A DNA stretch of 64,000 nt from Rotaria sp. Silwood1 (taxonomy: Eukaryota > Rotifera > Eurotatoria > Philodinida > Philodinidae). A program made the translations under genes and the position numbers. The notes beneath the pieces are model-generated. The model made no database searches and had not been told where the DNA came from. It saw only the letters and a program-made list of their open reading frames with translations. This document shows positions 23,600 through 34,827 of this stretch, piece by piece. Positions within the stretch are counted from its first letter, which is position 1, and every line of letters begins with the position of its first letter. The stretch covers positions 897,837 through 961,836 of the forward strand of contig CAJNOP010000055.1 in NCBI GenBank assembly GCA_905250075.1, written 5' to 3'.

Positions 23600-24245
23600 G
23601 TAATCGTGATGAAAATGTTCGAGACTCTTGCTCTAATACGGGAATGGAGCTAAAGCAGATGTGGCTTTGATGTATTTCTGCCATTCCATTGCCATTTCAA
23701 CGATAGTACAAAACTAGAATAGTCTAAGATCATATTCATGATCAAACGGAGGTAAGAACAGCCTATACGAGGCTCTTCGTGATGCTTTTCATGAATTGCA
23801 GGCGTCATCCGCGAGTGAAACTGCTGAACCAATCGAATAACTTTTGGTGCATATTTCGCACGACGAGCGTATCAAATCAGTATTATTAGAGCTTGAAATG
23901 CTGATCGAAATGCTTTGCATCACAAAGACAAGTCGAATACCAATATAGCAGGAAATGAATGGTGATGAGCAACAAATAATGGGTCACAATAGAAGCTTAG
24001 AATATAGTAGGTCGAATCCAAACATACTTCGTCTTACATTGATGAAAATGAATTCAACATATGGAAGACTTTTAACCAAAAATTTTGGAAACCAACCATT
24101 TTCTTACCTGACAATCTAAACACTTTGCTAGTTGTTTCGAGATTTTCTAACAGACACTGTATCCAATCCAAAATACTCTTCTCATTTCCTGCGTGACGTG
24201 CATTGAACTTCTGTTCTATACAAGACTTAAGAGTTGACTAAACTC
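23600..24245 (-). pseudogene. Coding remnants, possibly a fatty-acid-hydroxylase-like gene
   Basis: Minus-strand pieces look coding but do not join into one frame. The first begins after an acceptor (AGTTTAG) near 24235 and reads STLKSCIEQKFNARHAGNEK, then ILDWIQCLLENLETTSK, ending in LSG followed by GTAAGA. Further down come VAHHHSFPAILVFDL (about 23950) and FHSRMTPAIHEKHHEEPRIG (about 23775-23832). The H-x-x-HH spacing and following residues recall the histidine boxes of membrane fatty acid hydroxylases/sterol desaturases (H-x-x-HHEW-x-x-P-x-G), but that match is short. Frame changes and stops between pieces suggest a decayed host gene. Family assignment is weak. Confidence 0.28.
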
Positions 24246-24249
24246 ACTA

Positions 24250-25360
24250 GCATTCTCAAATATGGACGTAGTTTGGCTATTTTACTTCTTTTCCACTTCT
24301 ACAACATGGATTGTGTGTACTCGCCGGATACAAACAAAAATAACAGAATTATTGAAATTATATTTCATTGTATTTCTTATCGTTGACTTGCTTCATTTAT
24401 TTTAACAGTTCTGTTTTTGGTGTATACCCTCTAATACATCGGTGAGATGTCTAGCTTGAATAGTTATGTTTTTTCAACATTTCGTATCTGATGTTATATA
24501 TCTAATATTCAATCAAACTTATCGATGATGAATGATAGTTCTACGAAAGATAGAACATATTTTTAATCTTTCAATTTTATGTAATAAATAATATAGCTGG
24601 TTATTTTTTTTTAATTTATAAAATTTGACAATGCATGTGATTGATTAAAGTTGTCTGATTTTAAGATAGAATGCTTGTTTATTATTAAAAAACTCATCCA
24701 GTTAACAGATAAATTTTACTTCAGCATGCATGCTTTGTTGATATTGTAGTTAAAGAAAAAAATTGAATCTTCTTCATTAAGCTTTTCATTGTTAAACATA
24801 TAAATAAAAAATGATCAATATTGCTCATATATCACAAATAAATAATCTATTAAGTTAGCTAGTGAGGTACGAATATTATTAAATCATGTAACGGAACTGT
24901 TTGTCACGAGCTTATCCTCACTCTATTCGAATAAATCGAGTTCAGGTTTAATAAACAGTTATCATTTCCAAAGAGAACAAAAGATATTGAATTATTTCTA
25001 CGTTCTGAAATACGTAAAGTTGAATTAAGAGAGATTATTTTATAAACATCCTTATACCTTATTTCTTTCTTTTATGAATTGTAAACAGTTTTATGTTATT
25101 AGAGAAAGTTTTGTTTGATGATGATGGAAAATGGATTCTACTCTAAAAACTGAGCACATGCTAGAATTAAAAGGAAAAATATAATTTTCAAATCAAATAG
25201 CTAATATTGATCAAATCCGAGATTCTTGTCTGCTTTAATATGTATGAATATTTCAGAAATATCAGTTAATCTATAATCGAAAAAAAATGAAATCATATGA
25301 TCCATGAACACTCTCAACATTTTCTCAACTTACATGCCAATTCTGAAAAAAAGCAAAGTC
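24250..25360. other. AT-rich intergenic region
   Basis: No supported gene. A plus-strand frame starting with ATG at about 24263 (MDVVWLFYFFSTSTTWIVC) is hydrophobic and short, with no family match. Confidence 0.35.
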
Positions 25361-25432
25361 AGGTTCTACCCAGATTTGAACTGGGGTCGCTGGATTCAAA
25401 GTCCAAAGTGCTAACCGCTACACCATAGAACC
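25361..25432 (-). tRNA. tRNA-Gln (anticodon TTG), copy 1
   Basis: The minus strand gives a 72-nt tRNA starting GGTTCTATGGTGTAGCGG. The acceptor stem GGTTCTA pairs with TAGAACC, the anticodon loop is CTTTGAA carrying TTG, the T arm contains GTTCAAATC, and the discriminator is T, as in other eukaryotic tRNA-Gln. There is no intron. A run of seven T residues (on the minus strand) follows 12 bases after the gene and fits an RNA polymerase III terminator. Confidence 0.95.
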
Positions 25433-25526
25433 ACGCTAATCTATCTCAGTATTCTGTTCTCTATTGTGATAGTCTCCTTCAAAATAACAAAAAAGGATTG
25501 CAAAAATATGAAAAAGAAGAAAAATC

Positions 25527-25598
25527 AGGTTCTACCCAGATTTGAACTGGGGTCGCTGGATTCAAAGTCCAAAGTGCTAACCGCTACACCATAGAACC
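25527..25598 (-). tRNA. tRNA-Gln (anticodon TTG), copy 2
   Basis: Identical over all 72 nt to the copies on either side. The 5' flank (plus strand 25599-25660) is close to that of copy 1 (25433-25495), so gene and flank were duplicated together. The repeat period is 166 bp. Confidence 0.95.
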
Positions 25599-25693
25599 AC
25601 GTTAATCCATCTCAGTATTCTGTTCTCGGTCTTGATAATCTTCTTCAAAGTAATACAAGAGATATGCTTAAATCTTCTAAAAAAAGTAAAGTC

Positions 25694-25765
25694 AGGTTCT
25701 ACCCAGATTTGAACTGGGGTCGCTGGATTCAAAGTCCAAAGTGCTAACCGCTACACCATAGAACC
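25694..25765 (-). tRNA. tRNA-Gln (anticodon TTG), copy 3
   Basis: Identical 72-nt sequence, 167 bp from copy 2, with a T-rich terminator tract downstream on the minus strand. Its 5' flank (25766 onward) differs from those of copies 1 and 2, so it probably marks one edge of the tandem array. Confidence 0.95.
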
Positions 25766-27121
25766 TACATTGATGTCCCTTGATTGTCATCAAATAAAGT
25801 TGAAAACCAATACATGCTATTCGATAACGAACAAAATGGCAATCGTCATAGAAAAAGAATTCGCTTGTTCATGTTCTTTAGTTTTTATCAAAAAGATTTC
25901 GAAAGAAATCTCAATATGTTTAAAAATAGAAAGTAACATTTTATTCTTGTATGTAATGCGACATTTTTGAAATTTCAACAATTTTAATTGCATATATCTT
26001 AAGCACGGCAACATTACATTTTAATAGTTTTAAACGTAGCAATTCTTTCTGCTTCTTCTTTGATGGATGGTAAATATTTATGAAAATATTAAGTGCAAGA
26101 TTTTGTTTTCTTTCCGTTTGCAGAGAAAAAAATACTCAACTTCTTTCGGTTGTTTAACTGGTGGAAAATTGAGTTCGATCAAAGAAATGAAGAAGTGTAC
26201 TAATGAAAGGTTATCTATAATGATATTTTAAATTGAATTTCACATGCCATTTTTCAATTTAATAAAGTGAACAAAAAAAAATTAAATTATTTAAACACAT
26301 TTCAATCTAATTTCCAGTTTATTTGCTAACGAGATTTATTTTGAAGGTTGTTTCGAATGTTACTTTGTTGTATTTAAAATAAAATTCATTGAGGAAAAAA
26401 AAGTATAACTTTATCTTTTCAAACCATTGGATACTTCTTTTTTTCCTCAATAAAAATATATTGATTAACTTAATAGGATCTAATAAATTAAATTGTTTTC
26501 TTTGTTCTTTAAAATATATGATTATTATTGAACTTTTGTCAGTGCCTGACTTTTTTCTCTTCACTTGCTTTTTTTTTGTGTTAGCAGACCACCTGTATGA
26601 ATTAAAAGCAAAAATTACTTGACACAACAAAGAAAAACTATATACTAATGTAATATAATTGATCAAGGTTTAATAGCAGATCGACATTAAATCGATTCGA
26701 GAAGCAAAAAAAATTCTCTTCTTGTTAATGCTAATGTAAAAGAATGAACAGAAAGCAAGGTGATTGTGCCACTTTATGCTTATACACTCTACAATAGACA
26801 AATGTAAATAAAAAAAGTCTGATTTTTCTCTCTCTCCTCCCATCACTCCGACACAAGTTCACCCACACATACAATCGACAGTGAACAGAGAATTATTCTT
26901 TTTTTTTTCTAGTTATGTACGTGTCATTTAAACGAAGCCTTCCCTATTTGATGAACAACTGAGAATGACATAACAAATATAGACATAAATGAAGGTGACA
27001 CTGAATAATTACGAATAACAACTGGAGGTAACAAAACAGGATTTCTTTTTCTCTTAAGTTGACATGATCATGTTTCTTTAACAAAATATTATTTGTAAGG
27101 TTCTTTTTTTTTCTGTTGTAG
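25766..27121. other. AT-rich intergenic region
   Basis: No supported gene; overlapping frames at 26319-26666 (minus) and 26389-26622 (plus) are mirror images of the same AT-rich DNA. The right end holds a pyrimidine tract and CTGTTGTAG directly before the next start codon, a likely 5' UTR splice acceptor. Confidence 0.4.
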
Positions 27122-27490
27122 ATGGCATTTTCATTATCAACTAAATCTATGGGAAAAGGATCACGATCTAATAGTACTATCCGTACAGCAATAGCACGTG
27201 ATTATGATCGAAAAAAATTGGCAACAAAACTTGAAGTTAAACTTGAAAGAGATTATGATACACTTGAACGTAAAATGATGTCACGTGCTAAATGGAATCA
27301 ACGTGCTGAAAATAATAATCTACGTTCAAATCCAACAACTAATCATAATAATAATCAAGATCGTTCAACAATATCTCTCGAACATTATATACAACGAGAA
27401 AAAATAAAACAAGAAAATATTATTAATGCAAAACGTATGGGTAATGAAAGAATTCGACGCTCTTCAGTAAACACTTTACCAAAAGTTTAA
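27122..27490 (+). CDS. Small basic orphan protein, 122 residues
   Basis: The ATG sits immediately after a splice acceptor (CTGTTGTAG, ending 27121), so a non-coding first exon is likely upstream. The protein begins MAFSLSTKSMGKGSRSNST, is highly charged and basic, and has a predicted helical middle rich in K, E and R (KKLATKLEVKLERDYDTLER). An Asn-rich linker follows (NNNLRSNPTTNHNNN), then a second charged helix. There is no signal peptide or membrane segment. Codon use and the spliced context suggest a real gene. I do not recognise a family. It could be a nuclear or cytoskeletal accessory protein, but nothing shows which. Confidence 0.6.
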   Translation: MAFSLSTKSMGKGSRSNSTIRTAIARDYDRKKLATKLEVKLERDYDTLERKMMSRAKWNQRAENNNLRSNPTTNHNNNQDRSTISLEHYIQREKIKQENIINAKRMGNERIRRSSVNTLPKV

Positions 27491-30013
27491 ATTTTTATTC
27501 AAATAAAAATAGAAAAAAAATTCTGTTTTCTTTTTTTTTTTGATCAAGAAAAAGTCATGGATATTCATTCATTGTTTAATTACATGTAAAGTATTAGTAA
27601 AAGCAAAAACAAGAAGAAAATCATTTTTGAAAAAAAAAATCTATAAAATATCATAAAAAGAGTATTAAATATGGACGGAAACTATTGAATCAGATCATCA
27701 GCATTAATCACCAAAATCTAAAAGAAAAAAGACCAATAGTGAACTTTAATAAATATAATGCATAAATAAATTACATTTTAAATGAAAATTCAATGCAATA
27801 CATATTGTATGTTTATTTTTCTTCGGATTCTAAAATAAAATTTCAACAGTTGTGAAGCGATTTGCTTCTTCTTATTAACAATTCTGTTTGAAAAATTCAT
27901 ATCAAACAATCAAATTAAAATGAAGAATTTTTAACATCATACTAACAACAAAAAAGTAATACATTTATGAACTTGTATCAATTGAGTAGAATTCAGAGAT
28001 GAGATCAATTCGATATTTTAATCAGATTCGTTGTCGTTTAGAATGAAAAGCACACATCATTAATCCAATAATGCTTCTTTATCAACATATTAAACTCTAT
28101 GACATAGTTATAAATAATATATATCTTTGAATTTTACATTAAAGCAACCTCCATTTACTTATGACGAATCGTTTTTATAAAATTTCAATTACAAGAATAG
28201 ACGTACATTTGTAAATGAGCTGTTATAATTCATCATAGATTATGCAGAAGTTTATTAGGCTCCCATCAATGAAATATCTCGAAGGTGCAAATTCTTTGAA
28301 GTGATTCAAAATTATCTTTTTTCTCTCACACTGTACCGGAAAAAAAATATCATTTCGTTTCATTGACGAATTTATTTCTTCATTGATAAACCATAAATAA
28401 TTAAATCCTTCGTTTAGTTCTCATGTTTTAGCATGGTTAATAAATACCTATATTCGAAGAGTGAGAGTAAACTTTCCAATTATTGATTTCAAATTTCGAT
28501 GACTTATGAATTTATATTTAAAGATATTTATCAAATTATTATACTTTTGACAGCATTAGAACAAATAATGATGCAGAAGGATGTTGCTAGAAAAGAATTG
28601 AAGCTTCTACTTCATTCTCAAAATTTTTTAAAAATGTTTTAAGCTTTTTAAAAAGATATTTGTAAAGAATAAAAAGCATCAACAAAATAATATCTTCTTT
28701 AAAATACAAGAATTATTTATTGAATAGATCGTCATATCAAAAATTTGTTGACATCAAACGTTTATTTTATGAAATTGAAAAAAAATGTCAATTGAATCTG
28801 TTATTAGTAAAAATCAAAATCTATCATAATTTATTTTTTTTTTAATTATATTGTCTTTCTTTTCCGATTGATATATAATTCATCATTTTAATTAACATTA
28901 TGATTTCGAAGCAACATATATTGTATTGCTATATGGCAACTTTTTTAAACAAAATGTCCTTTAAATCATCTAACAAAAAGAATTCTATATCTCCACTGTA
29001 TTTTAATTTAAGGATGTGGCTTTTTTTTCCTGATGATACAAGAAAGTTTCAAGTTTCTATTCATAGATAGACAACTTATTGACATTACTTGATAACTAGT
29101 AACGTATATTTTAGCACGGCATTTGCCTTTTTTTCTCGAGGTATTGACATCATTAATCCACTACAAAAATGTAAAGATCTCCAAAAAGAAGAATGTTTTG
29201 ATATATACCATTTTGTAATGCATTTTTCGATGAACCTTTTGGTAAAAATGTTTCCTGTCTAATTAAACAAATGATGACATTATAATCAAATTATTACTCT
29301 ACAGAATAAGCATAATATGATGTTTTCCAATATCTTGATCCTAGTACGATCATCTGCGGAAGTAAGTCTAAATTATTTTCTCGCCAAAATTTTTAACAAA
29401 CTCATGCTCTACAAAATGAGATATGTGAATAAGTTTTAAAATACATTAGTGTTTTTTTTTATTGGCTATCTATAAAAGGATTTTACTAGAAGTTAAATCT
29501 TATTGTCAGGGTTTTTTCAAAAAGTTTCTATACTAGAACATCTAAGAGGATCTTGTGAAGTTCTAGAGAAGTCAGATAGACTAGCAGAATTTCTAAGATT
29601 GCACATAAATCAATGGAAAAGTTAAAAAACTGGATATAAATTCAAAGTCGAACATTTATTCTTGAAAGACAATGTAAAATTTTCTCGTTTAAGTGTGTAA
29701 TAATAGTTTTAAGCGATCTTATTAATCGTTTTCATGATTGATAAAAGCTTGGAATTATTATTTACTAGCAGAAAAATAAAAATAGCCTATTCGATTAAAA
29801 TAGGTTGAAAATAAATCATTTTGTTTAATGTAGATGATTTCTGACACATCATGTATGCTAAATTTTAGTAAATTAGCAGTACTTATTAGTATTTCTGATT
29901 AATTTCGGCAAAATACATTATTAAGAAGGTAGTTTTACTCGTTGTGATTCGACAACGAAAAACAAGCTTTCGCTCAAAATGGAACTGAATATTGAAGCTT
30001 ACATTTCGTTTTG
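27491..30013. other. Long AT-rich intergenic region
   Basis: I see no gene or repeat that I can support. AATAAA follows the preceding stop by about 12 bases and may be its polyadenylation signal. Confidence 0.4.
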
Positions 30014-30886
30014 TTAATCTTCTTCCTCTTCTCTTTCATAATTGTTGCCAGCTAATTGTTGTCGTAATTGACGAATTTGTTGATTTTTTTGTTCAATAAT
30101 TCTTTTCATATTGATATATGTATTAGTTTGATTAAATTTCTTTTCCAATTCATTTTCAGCTAATAAAAGTGCTTGTTGAACATCTTTTAAACGTTTTTCA
30201 TTTGATTCTAATTTTTGAGAAAATGTTTCTTCTTTATTATTAAATAAACGTGTACTTTCTGCTAACTGTTGATTTAAAAGTTCATCGTCTTGTTCATACT
30301 TTGATAAACGTTTTTTTAATTGTTCATTTAATAGCTGTAATTTTTGTATTTCAGTTTTAAGTAGAATAGTTGATTTTGTATCATTAATTGGATCCATAAG
30401 ACTATCTATTTGATAAATAATAAAAATAAAAAATAAATTCTTATTGATGTTTTTATTTTTCTATCTCTTACTCATTTGTTTATTTCCTTTAGTTTTCACT
30501 GTATTTAAATGTTGTTGTTCATAATCACGTATAAGATCAATTAAACGACGATTTTCTAATTGATCAAAATTGGGATTTAATTTGAGAAACCATTGTTCAG
30601 CTTGTTGAAATAGTTGTTTTATTAAAAGAGCATTAACACGATATTGATGTGTTAATTCTTGTTCGAATTCTTTTTCTAATATGTCAATAAATTCATCAAG
30701 AAAATCATTTACTTCATTAACAGTCATCATTGCTTCATCTGATAGACGTTGATTTTTAAAATCATCAGCAGCAGCATGAAATGATCGAAGACCAACAGTT
30801 TTTTGTTCGAGAGAATAACGCATATAATGACGAATAATTTCTTCATGATGTTCATTAACACCAAGATCATTAGATGATGAAGCCAT
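30014..30886 (-). CDS. LZTFL1: Leucine zipper transcription factor-like 1 (BBSome regulator)
   Basis: Two exons, 30886-30472 and 30405-30014, join in phase (…KGNKQM-N-SLMDPIND…) and give 268 residues; human LZTFL1 has 299. The N-terminal half matches the family: LGVNEHHEEIIRHYMRY, TVNEVNDFLDE, LLIKQLFQQAEQWFLKL, LENRRLIDLI. The C-terminal half is a coiled coil ending in the conserved block AENELEKKFNQTNTYINMK and a QIRQLRQQLA tail. In animals LZTFL1 binds the BBSome and limits its entry into cilia, affecting Hedgehog signalling. Rotifers are heavily ciliated, so this fits. The start MASSSND was chosen because an acceptor (CTTATTTCAG) lies five bases upstream; the upstream frame from 30946 would be in an intron. 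The shortfall in length is mostly in the middle linker. Confidence 0.88.
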
Positions 30887-32116
30887 TGAACTGAAATAAG
30901 TCTTAACACAAAATATTAAAAACAAAATATACCGATGATATTTCAAAAGAAGTAATTAATTTAAAAGTTATTTCTTTAATGTTTACTCTCTAATATCTAT
31001 TTAACTTGTGTATTAAATAAATCACATATATATCAATTAGATTTTCGTCTTTTCATTATGCATAAATTTCTTTTATTATTGAATTTTCAATTTTAAGAGT
31101 GTTTATATGTCTTCATTTCTGCATCTGTTTATCAATAATAATACTGGTTGTAGCATAAATCAAATCAACAATGGATAACTATTTTTTATTTTTGTGAAAG
31201 ATGGCGTACGTATATTATTAACAACAATCTTTTAGTTTACATTAGGATTTAATACAATTAAGAACATAAGTGACTGTTGAGGATTTAAAAGAACTTTGTC
31301 AATAATGAAGAACTTACTGAATTTTATTATACATCATCGTATTCTATACTTTCTTTTTCTGCCATTCATGATTCGACTATGGGAGAAAAGCAAGCTTACA
31401 ATGTAATTTGTAAAATAGTTTCAAAATGTGATATGAGATCATTTTTTATTAATAACATCATATTTACTTATGCATTATTATAAAAAGAAAAAAAGTATCA
31501 ATAAAAATACTGATGTTTTTTTCATTCATGTGAATTTTAATCAGATTTCATTGAATATTACACGATAAGATTTATATTTTTATGTTCAGTAATAAAATAC
31601 CATCTATAACGTACGTGAGGTTAACATCGATGTTACTGGTTTTCTAATATAAAAACAATGATAACAACTTTTGAGAAATGATTCGTTTTAAATATGTTCT
31701 GAGAAAGTTTACACAACATGTTTCTAGACAAAGTAAAAATTTTTAATAAATTCATAATTACACTTAATTAAATGTGAAGAACACAAGTGTCAAGCAATAG
31801 AATTATTAAATGCAATATAAGCTAGCATCAAACAATATATAAACAGCTGAATCTGACTATATTTTGTTTTAGATATTGATTATTTACATGATTACATTGA
31901 GAAATTATCGCTGCTCATCTAATTACTACTGCTTGTGGTGAACTATTTGAATTAGACATAGTACTATTAAATAGTGAACAGAATTTCTGCAGTTTATAGA
32001 AACAGTCAACGATGTTGTCGCTTCAGTTTGCTAATGATCACTTACGTAGTTACCATAAAAAAAAAGTTGTTATCAAAAGTTAGCGGTATTGTTAGCTACA
32101 TCATTTCGATTTAATC
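30887..32116. other. AT-rich intergenic region
   Basis: No supported gene. It holds the probable 5' UTR exon and promoter of LZTFL1 on the minus strand, neither of which I can place. Confidence 0.4.
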
Positions 32117-33444
32117 TATATATGAGTGAATTGCAAAATTATTGTACCGTTTTGAGGAAAAAAACGAACGAAAAAAAATTTTCGATTTGAAAGCTGATAA
32201 GAAGTGTTTTTAGCTGTACCATATGAGAAGAGAAAAAGAATAAATTTTCCCGACTACCACTTTAAGTATGGCTCTGATATACGAAAATCATTGAAAAACC
32301 TATGAAAAATGCTTCAAGGCTACTGTATAGCTGTTATGTCAAAAAATTACTTAAATACGGGAGTTTTACAGGAGGCATTGAAAATACTTCAGTTTATATA
32401 TAGAAACAACTTTGCTTGAATCATTCGAATGTGATTGAGAGTCTGATTCAATAAAGCTAGATCATACAACTCTGATAATGTGTTATTTGTTATATACAAT
32501 CACTGAATTTGTGTGTGTGAAATCTGGGAAATAAACTAGAGGGCACTTGCACGGGTTTTCATAGTTACTTAAACAGGAAATCAAGTAACTTGTAATGTAT
32601 TTACATCAGCGTTAGTTATGAGGCAGTTATATACATAAAAATCTTAACTGATAGTTTCTCAAAGAATCTCGTCTGACAGTTCACTAAGAAATCTTGTGTG
32701 ACATATTTATACTATTTTTTTTCTTTTTTATAGGAAAGACACGCTTTCTAATTGCCATATTTTCAACAATAGTTGATCACAACTAGAAGATAAAATGATA
32801 AAAATTTCAGCTCAATCTGCCTTAATTTACAAGAGTTAACACGATAAACAAAGTATCAAATCTCGTGTGACATTTAGTGTGACCACTGCCTTTTCAATTT
32901 TTATTTTATGTCGTTTTATTAACAAAAAATAGAACAACTTTCCAGTTTTCTTTGCTAGTTTTATTTCTCACTAATTGACTTTCGTTCAACACCAACCCAA
33001 CCAATTTCTAATGTGTTGTTGCATGGCAAGGTCGTTTTTAAATTGCGTGTGACACAAAACTAAGGATTGAGGGTACATCTGATATTCAAGAAAAAGTGTA
33101 ATGAGAATCATGATAGAAGAACCAACTGGTCTCATATCTGAAACTTGTACACTATCTACTATAAATATTGGAAACTTTCAAATTCGAATCATAAGAGAAT
33201 CAATCGGTTATATGACATTTTTGTTCATTACACGTCAGTGAAAATCGAACTTTTGAACCTTGAGCATCCGATATCTCAAACTCTGTGCAAGATAAATTTG
33301 TGATTTTATGTGTGGTAGTGAGCACTAACTAGAGACGTCTAACCTGAAAAATTCATAAAGATTGGTTGAGAGGAACTGTAGTTATTAAACTTTTACATCT
33401 CGGAAATCCAACGGTACAATAATTTTGCAATTCACTCATATATA
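32117..33444. mobile_element. 1.3-kb element with perfect 35-bp terminal inverted repeats
   Basis: Bases 32117-32151 and 33410-33444 are perfect inverted copies (TATATATGAGTGAATTGC on the left, its complement on the right). The outermost bases are TATATA, so a TA target duplication of Tc1/mariner type is possible but cannot be separated from the repeat. The interior has no transposase frame but repeats words such as TGTGACA (for example near 32697, 32868 and 33050). It is non-autonomous, and identical ends suggest a fairly young insertion. It directly abuts the Helitron on its right. Confidence 0.65.
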
Positions 33445-33452
33445 AAGAAGAA

Positions 33453-33480
33453 TGTCTGTTTGTTTGTTTGTTTGTTTGTT
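33453..33480 (+). repeat. (GTTT)n microsatellite
   Basis: About six tandem copies of GTTT near the presumed left end of the Helitron. Short microsatellites near termini are common in Helitron relatives. Confidence 0.8.
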
Positions 33481-34055
33481 CGCGATTCACTCAGGCCCTG
33501 TAATAGCTAGCGTCACCAAACTTTCCACGATTCTTTTCTGGATACTGGGAAAGGTCGACGTCCACTTTTTCCGAAAAAGAATCAATCGTTCGCTTGCTAC
33601 AGGCTGCCTATGTTACTGACCAATAGGATTGCAGCATTTCCAAATATTCAAGTAATTGGTAGCGAAGGCGGCCGAAGGCCATCTGAGCGCACATCTACTA
33701 CAATTTACACGTTCCATCTATCTATATACCTGTATAGATCTTAATCTATCTGAACTATCTGAATATCTTCTATTTGTACATGTAAAGAAGAGTACCTGTT
33801 GGTCCGTTTCCTCTTACCCTTCTCTGCCCTCTTCCATCTGTTCCTTCTCTCCCTGGACACATACACTCTCCTTCGAACTGCAATTTTTGTCAATATTTCA
33901 GAAATTTAAAAATCTTTTCTTTCTTTGTTTTAATTGTGAGAGTTTTGACCCTCACTATCAATGTGAATATATGCATGTATAAACATCGGCAGGACATACA
34001 AAGGCAGGAAAACTTGAAGGAATATGCACCTAGTCTGTAACAATTGAAGGTTCCA

Positions 34056-34412
34056 ATGTAGAAAATTTAGGAAAAAATCAGTTAAAATCATACGCTTTTA
34101 ATCGATTTTTCATTGATTTTTAATGAAATAATCTAAAAAGCTGAATTTCCATTGACTGTTTCAACTATTTTCGATTATAATCGATTAAAAGTGATCACAG
34201 AACATCGATTTTAATTGATTTTTTTTACCAACTTCTAACCAATTATGATCGATTTTTTTACCAAATTTTAATCGATTAGAATCGAAAATAGGTGAAATAA
34301 TCGATGGAAATCCAGCTTTTTAGATTATTTGATCAAAAATCGATAAAAAGCGTATGATTTTACCCGATTTAATCAAAAATTATTTGATTTTTCTGTCAAT
34401 TTTTTTTACATG
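34056..34412. mobile_element. Palindromic MITE inserted in the Helitron leader
   Basis: A 7-bp direct repeat GGTTCCA flanks it at 34049-34055 and 34413-34419. The two halves are long imperfect inverted copies: left AAAATCATACGCTTTTAATC, right its near complement around 34330-34365. The ends are ATGTAGAAAATT and, in complement, CATGTAAAAAAAATT. It codes for nothing and would form a hairpin of about 150 bp. It landed after the Helitron leader was already in place. Confidence 0.75.
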
Positions 34413-34827
34413 GGTTCCATATCGTATCATACTGAAAAATGTATGTATATGAATCGTATTCCTTGCTCAAAATGATGACGTATTTGTTATTATTTTTGCT
34501 GACTCAAATGATGATTCCATACGTAATCTATATATATACATACCATATGATTATATGATTATGTAGTCAGTTATGGTACATGCCTTGAATATTACTTGGT
34601 TTCTTTGGTATTTGTTGTGCATTGCCATGACGTATCATATTCCTTCTGTCGTGTAATATGCCGTTATACGAATTTTCAAATGATGTCATGGGATAGCGCA
34701 ATCGAAATGTTTTCGTATTTTCTCTCGATATATATAGATATCTTTTTTCATTGTTGTTTATTAAAAAAACTATATAGTTTCATACAATATCTTCTAACGT
34801 TTCTACTTACCCCAGTAATATTACGAG

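Larger units (their letters stand above)
25361..25765 (-). repeat. Tandem array of tRNA-Gln units, about 166 bp each
   Basis: Three tRNA genes with their short downstream terminators repeat at 166-167 bp. Flanks of copies 1 and 2 share TCTCAGTATTCTGTTCTC with a few substitutions, while the tRNA bodies remain identical. The contrast points to selection or gene conversion on the tRNA itself. Confidence 0.85.

Noticed and set aside
26319-26666. Minus-strand 115-codon frame and its plus-strand mirror
   Set aside because: Both are dominated by Lys/Phe/Ile codons of AT-rich DNA; neither has a family match.
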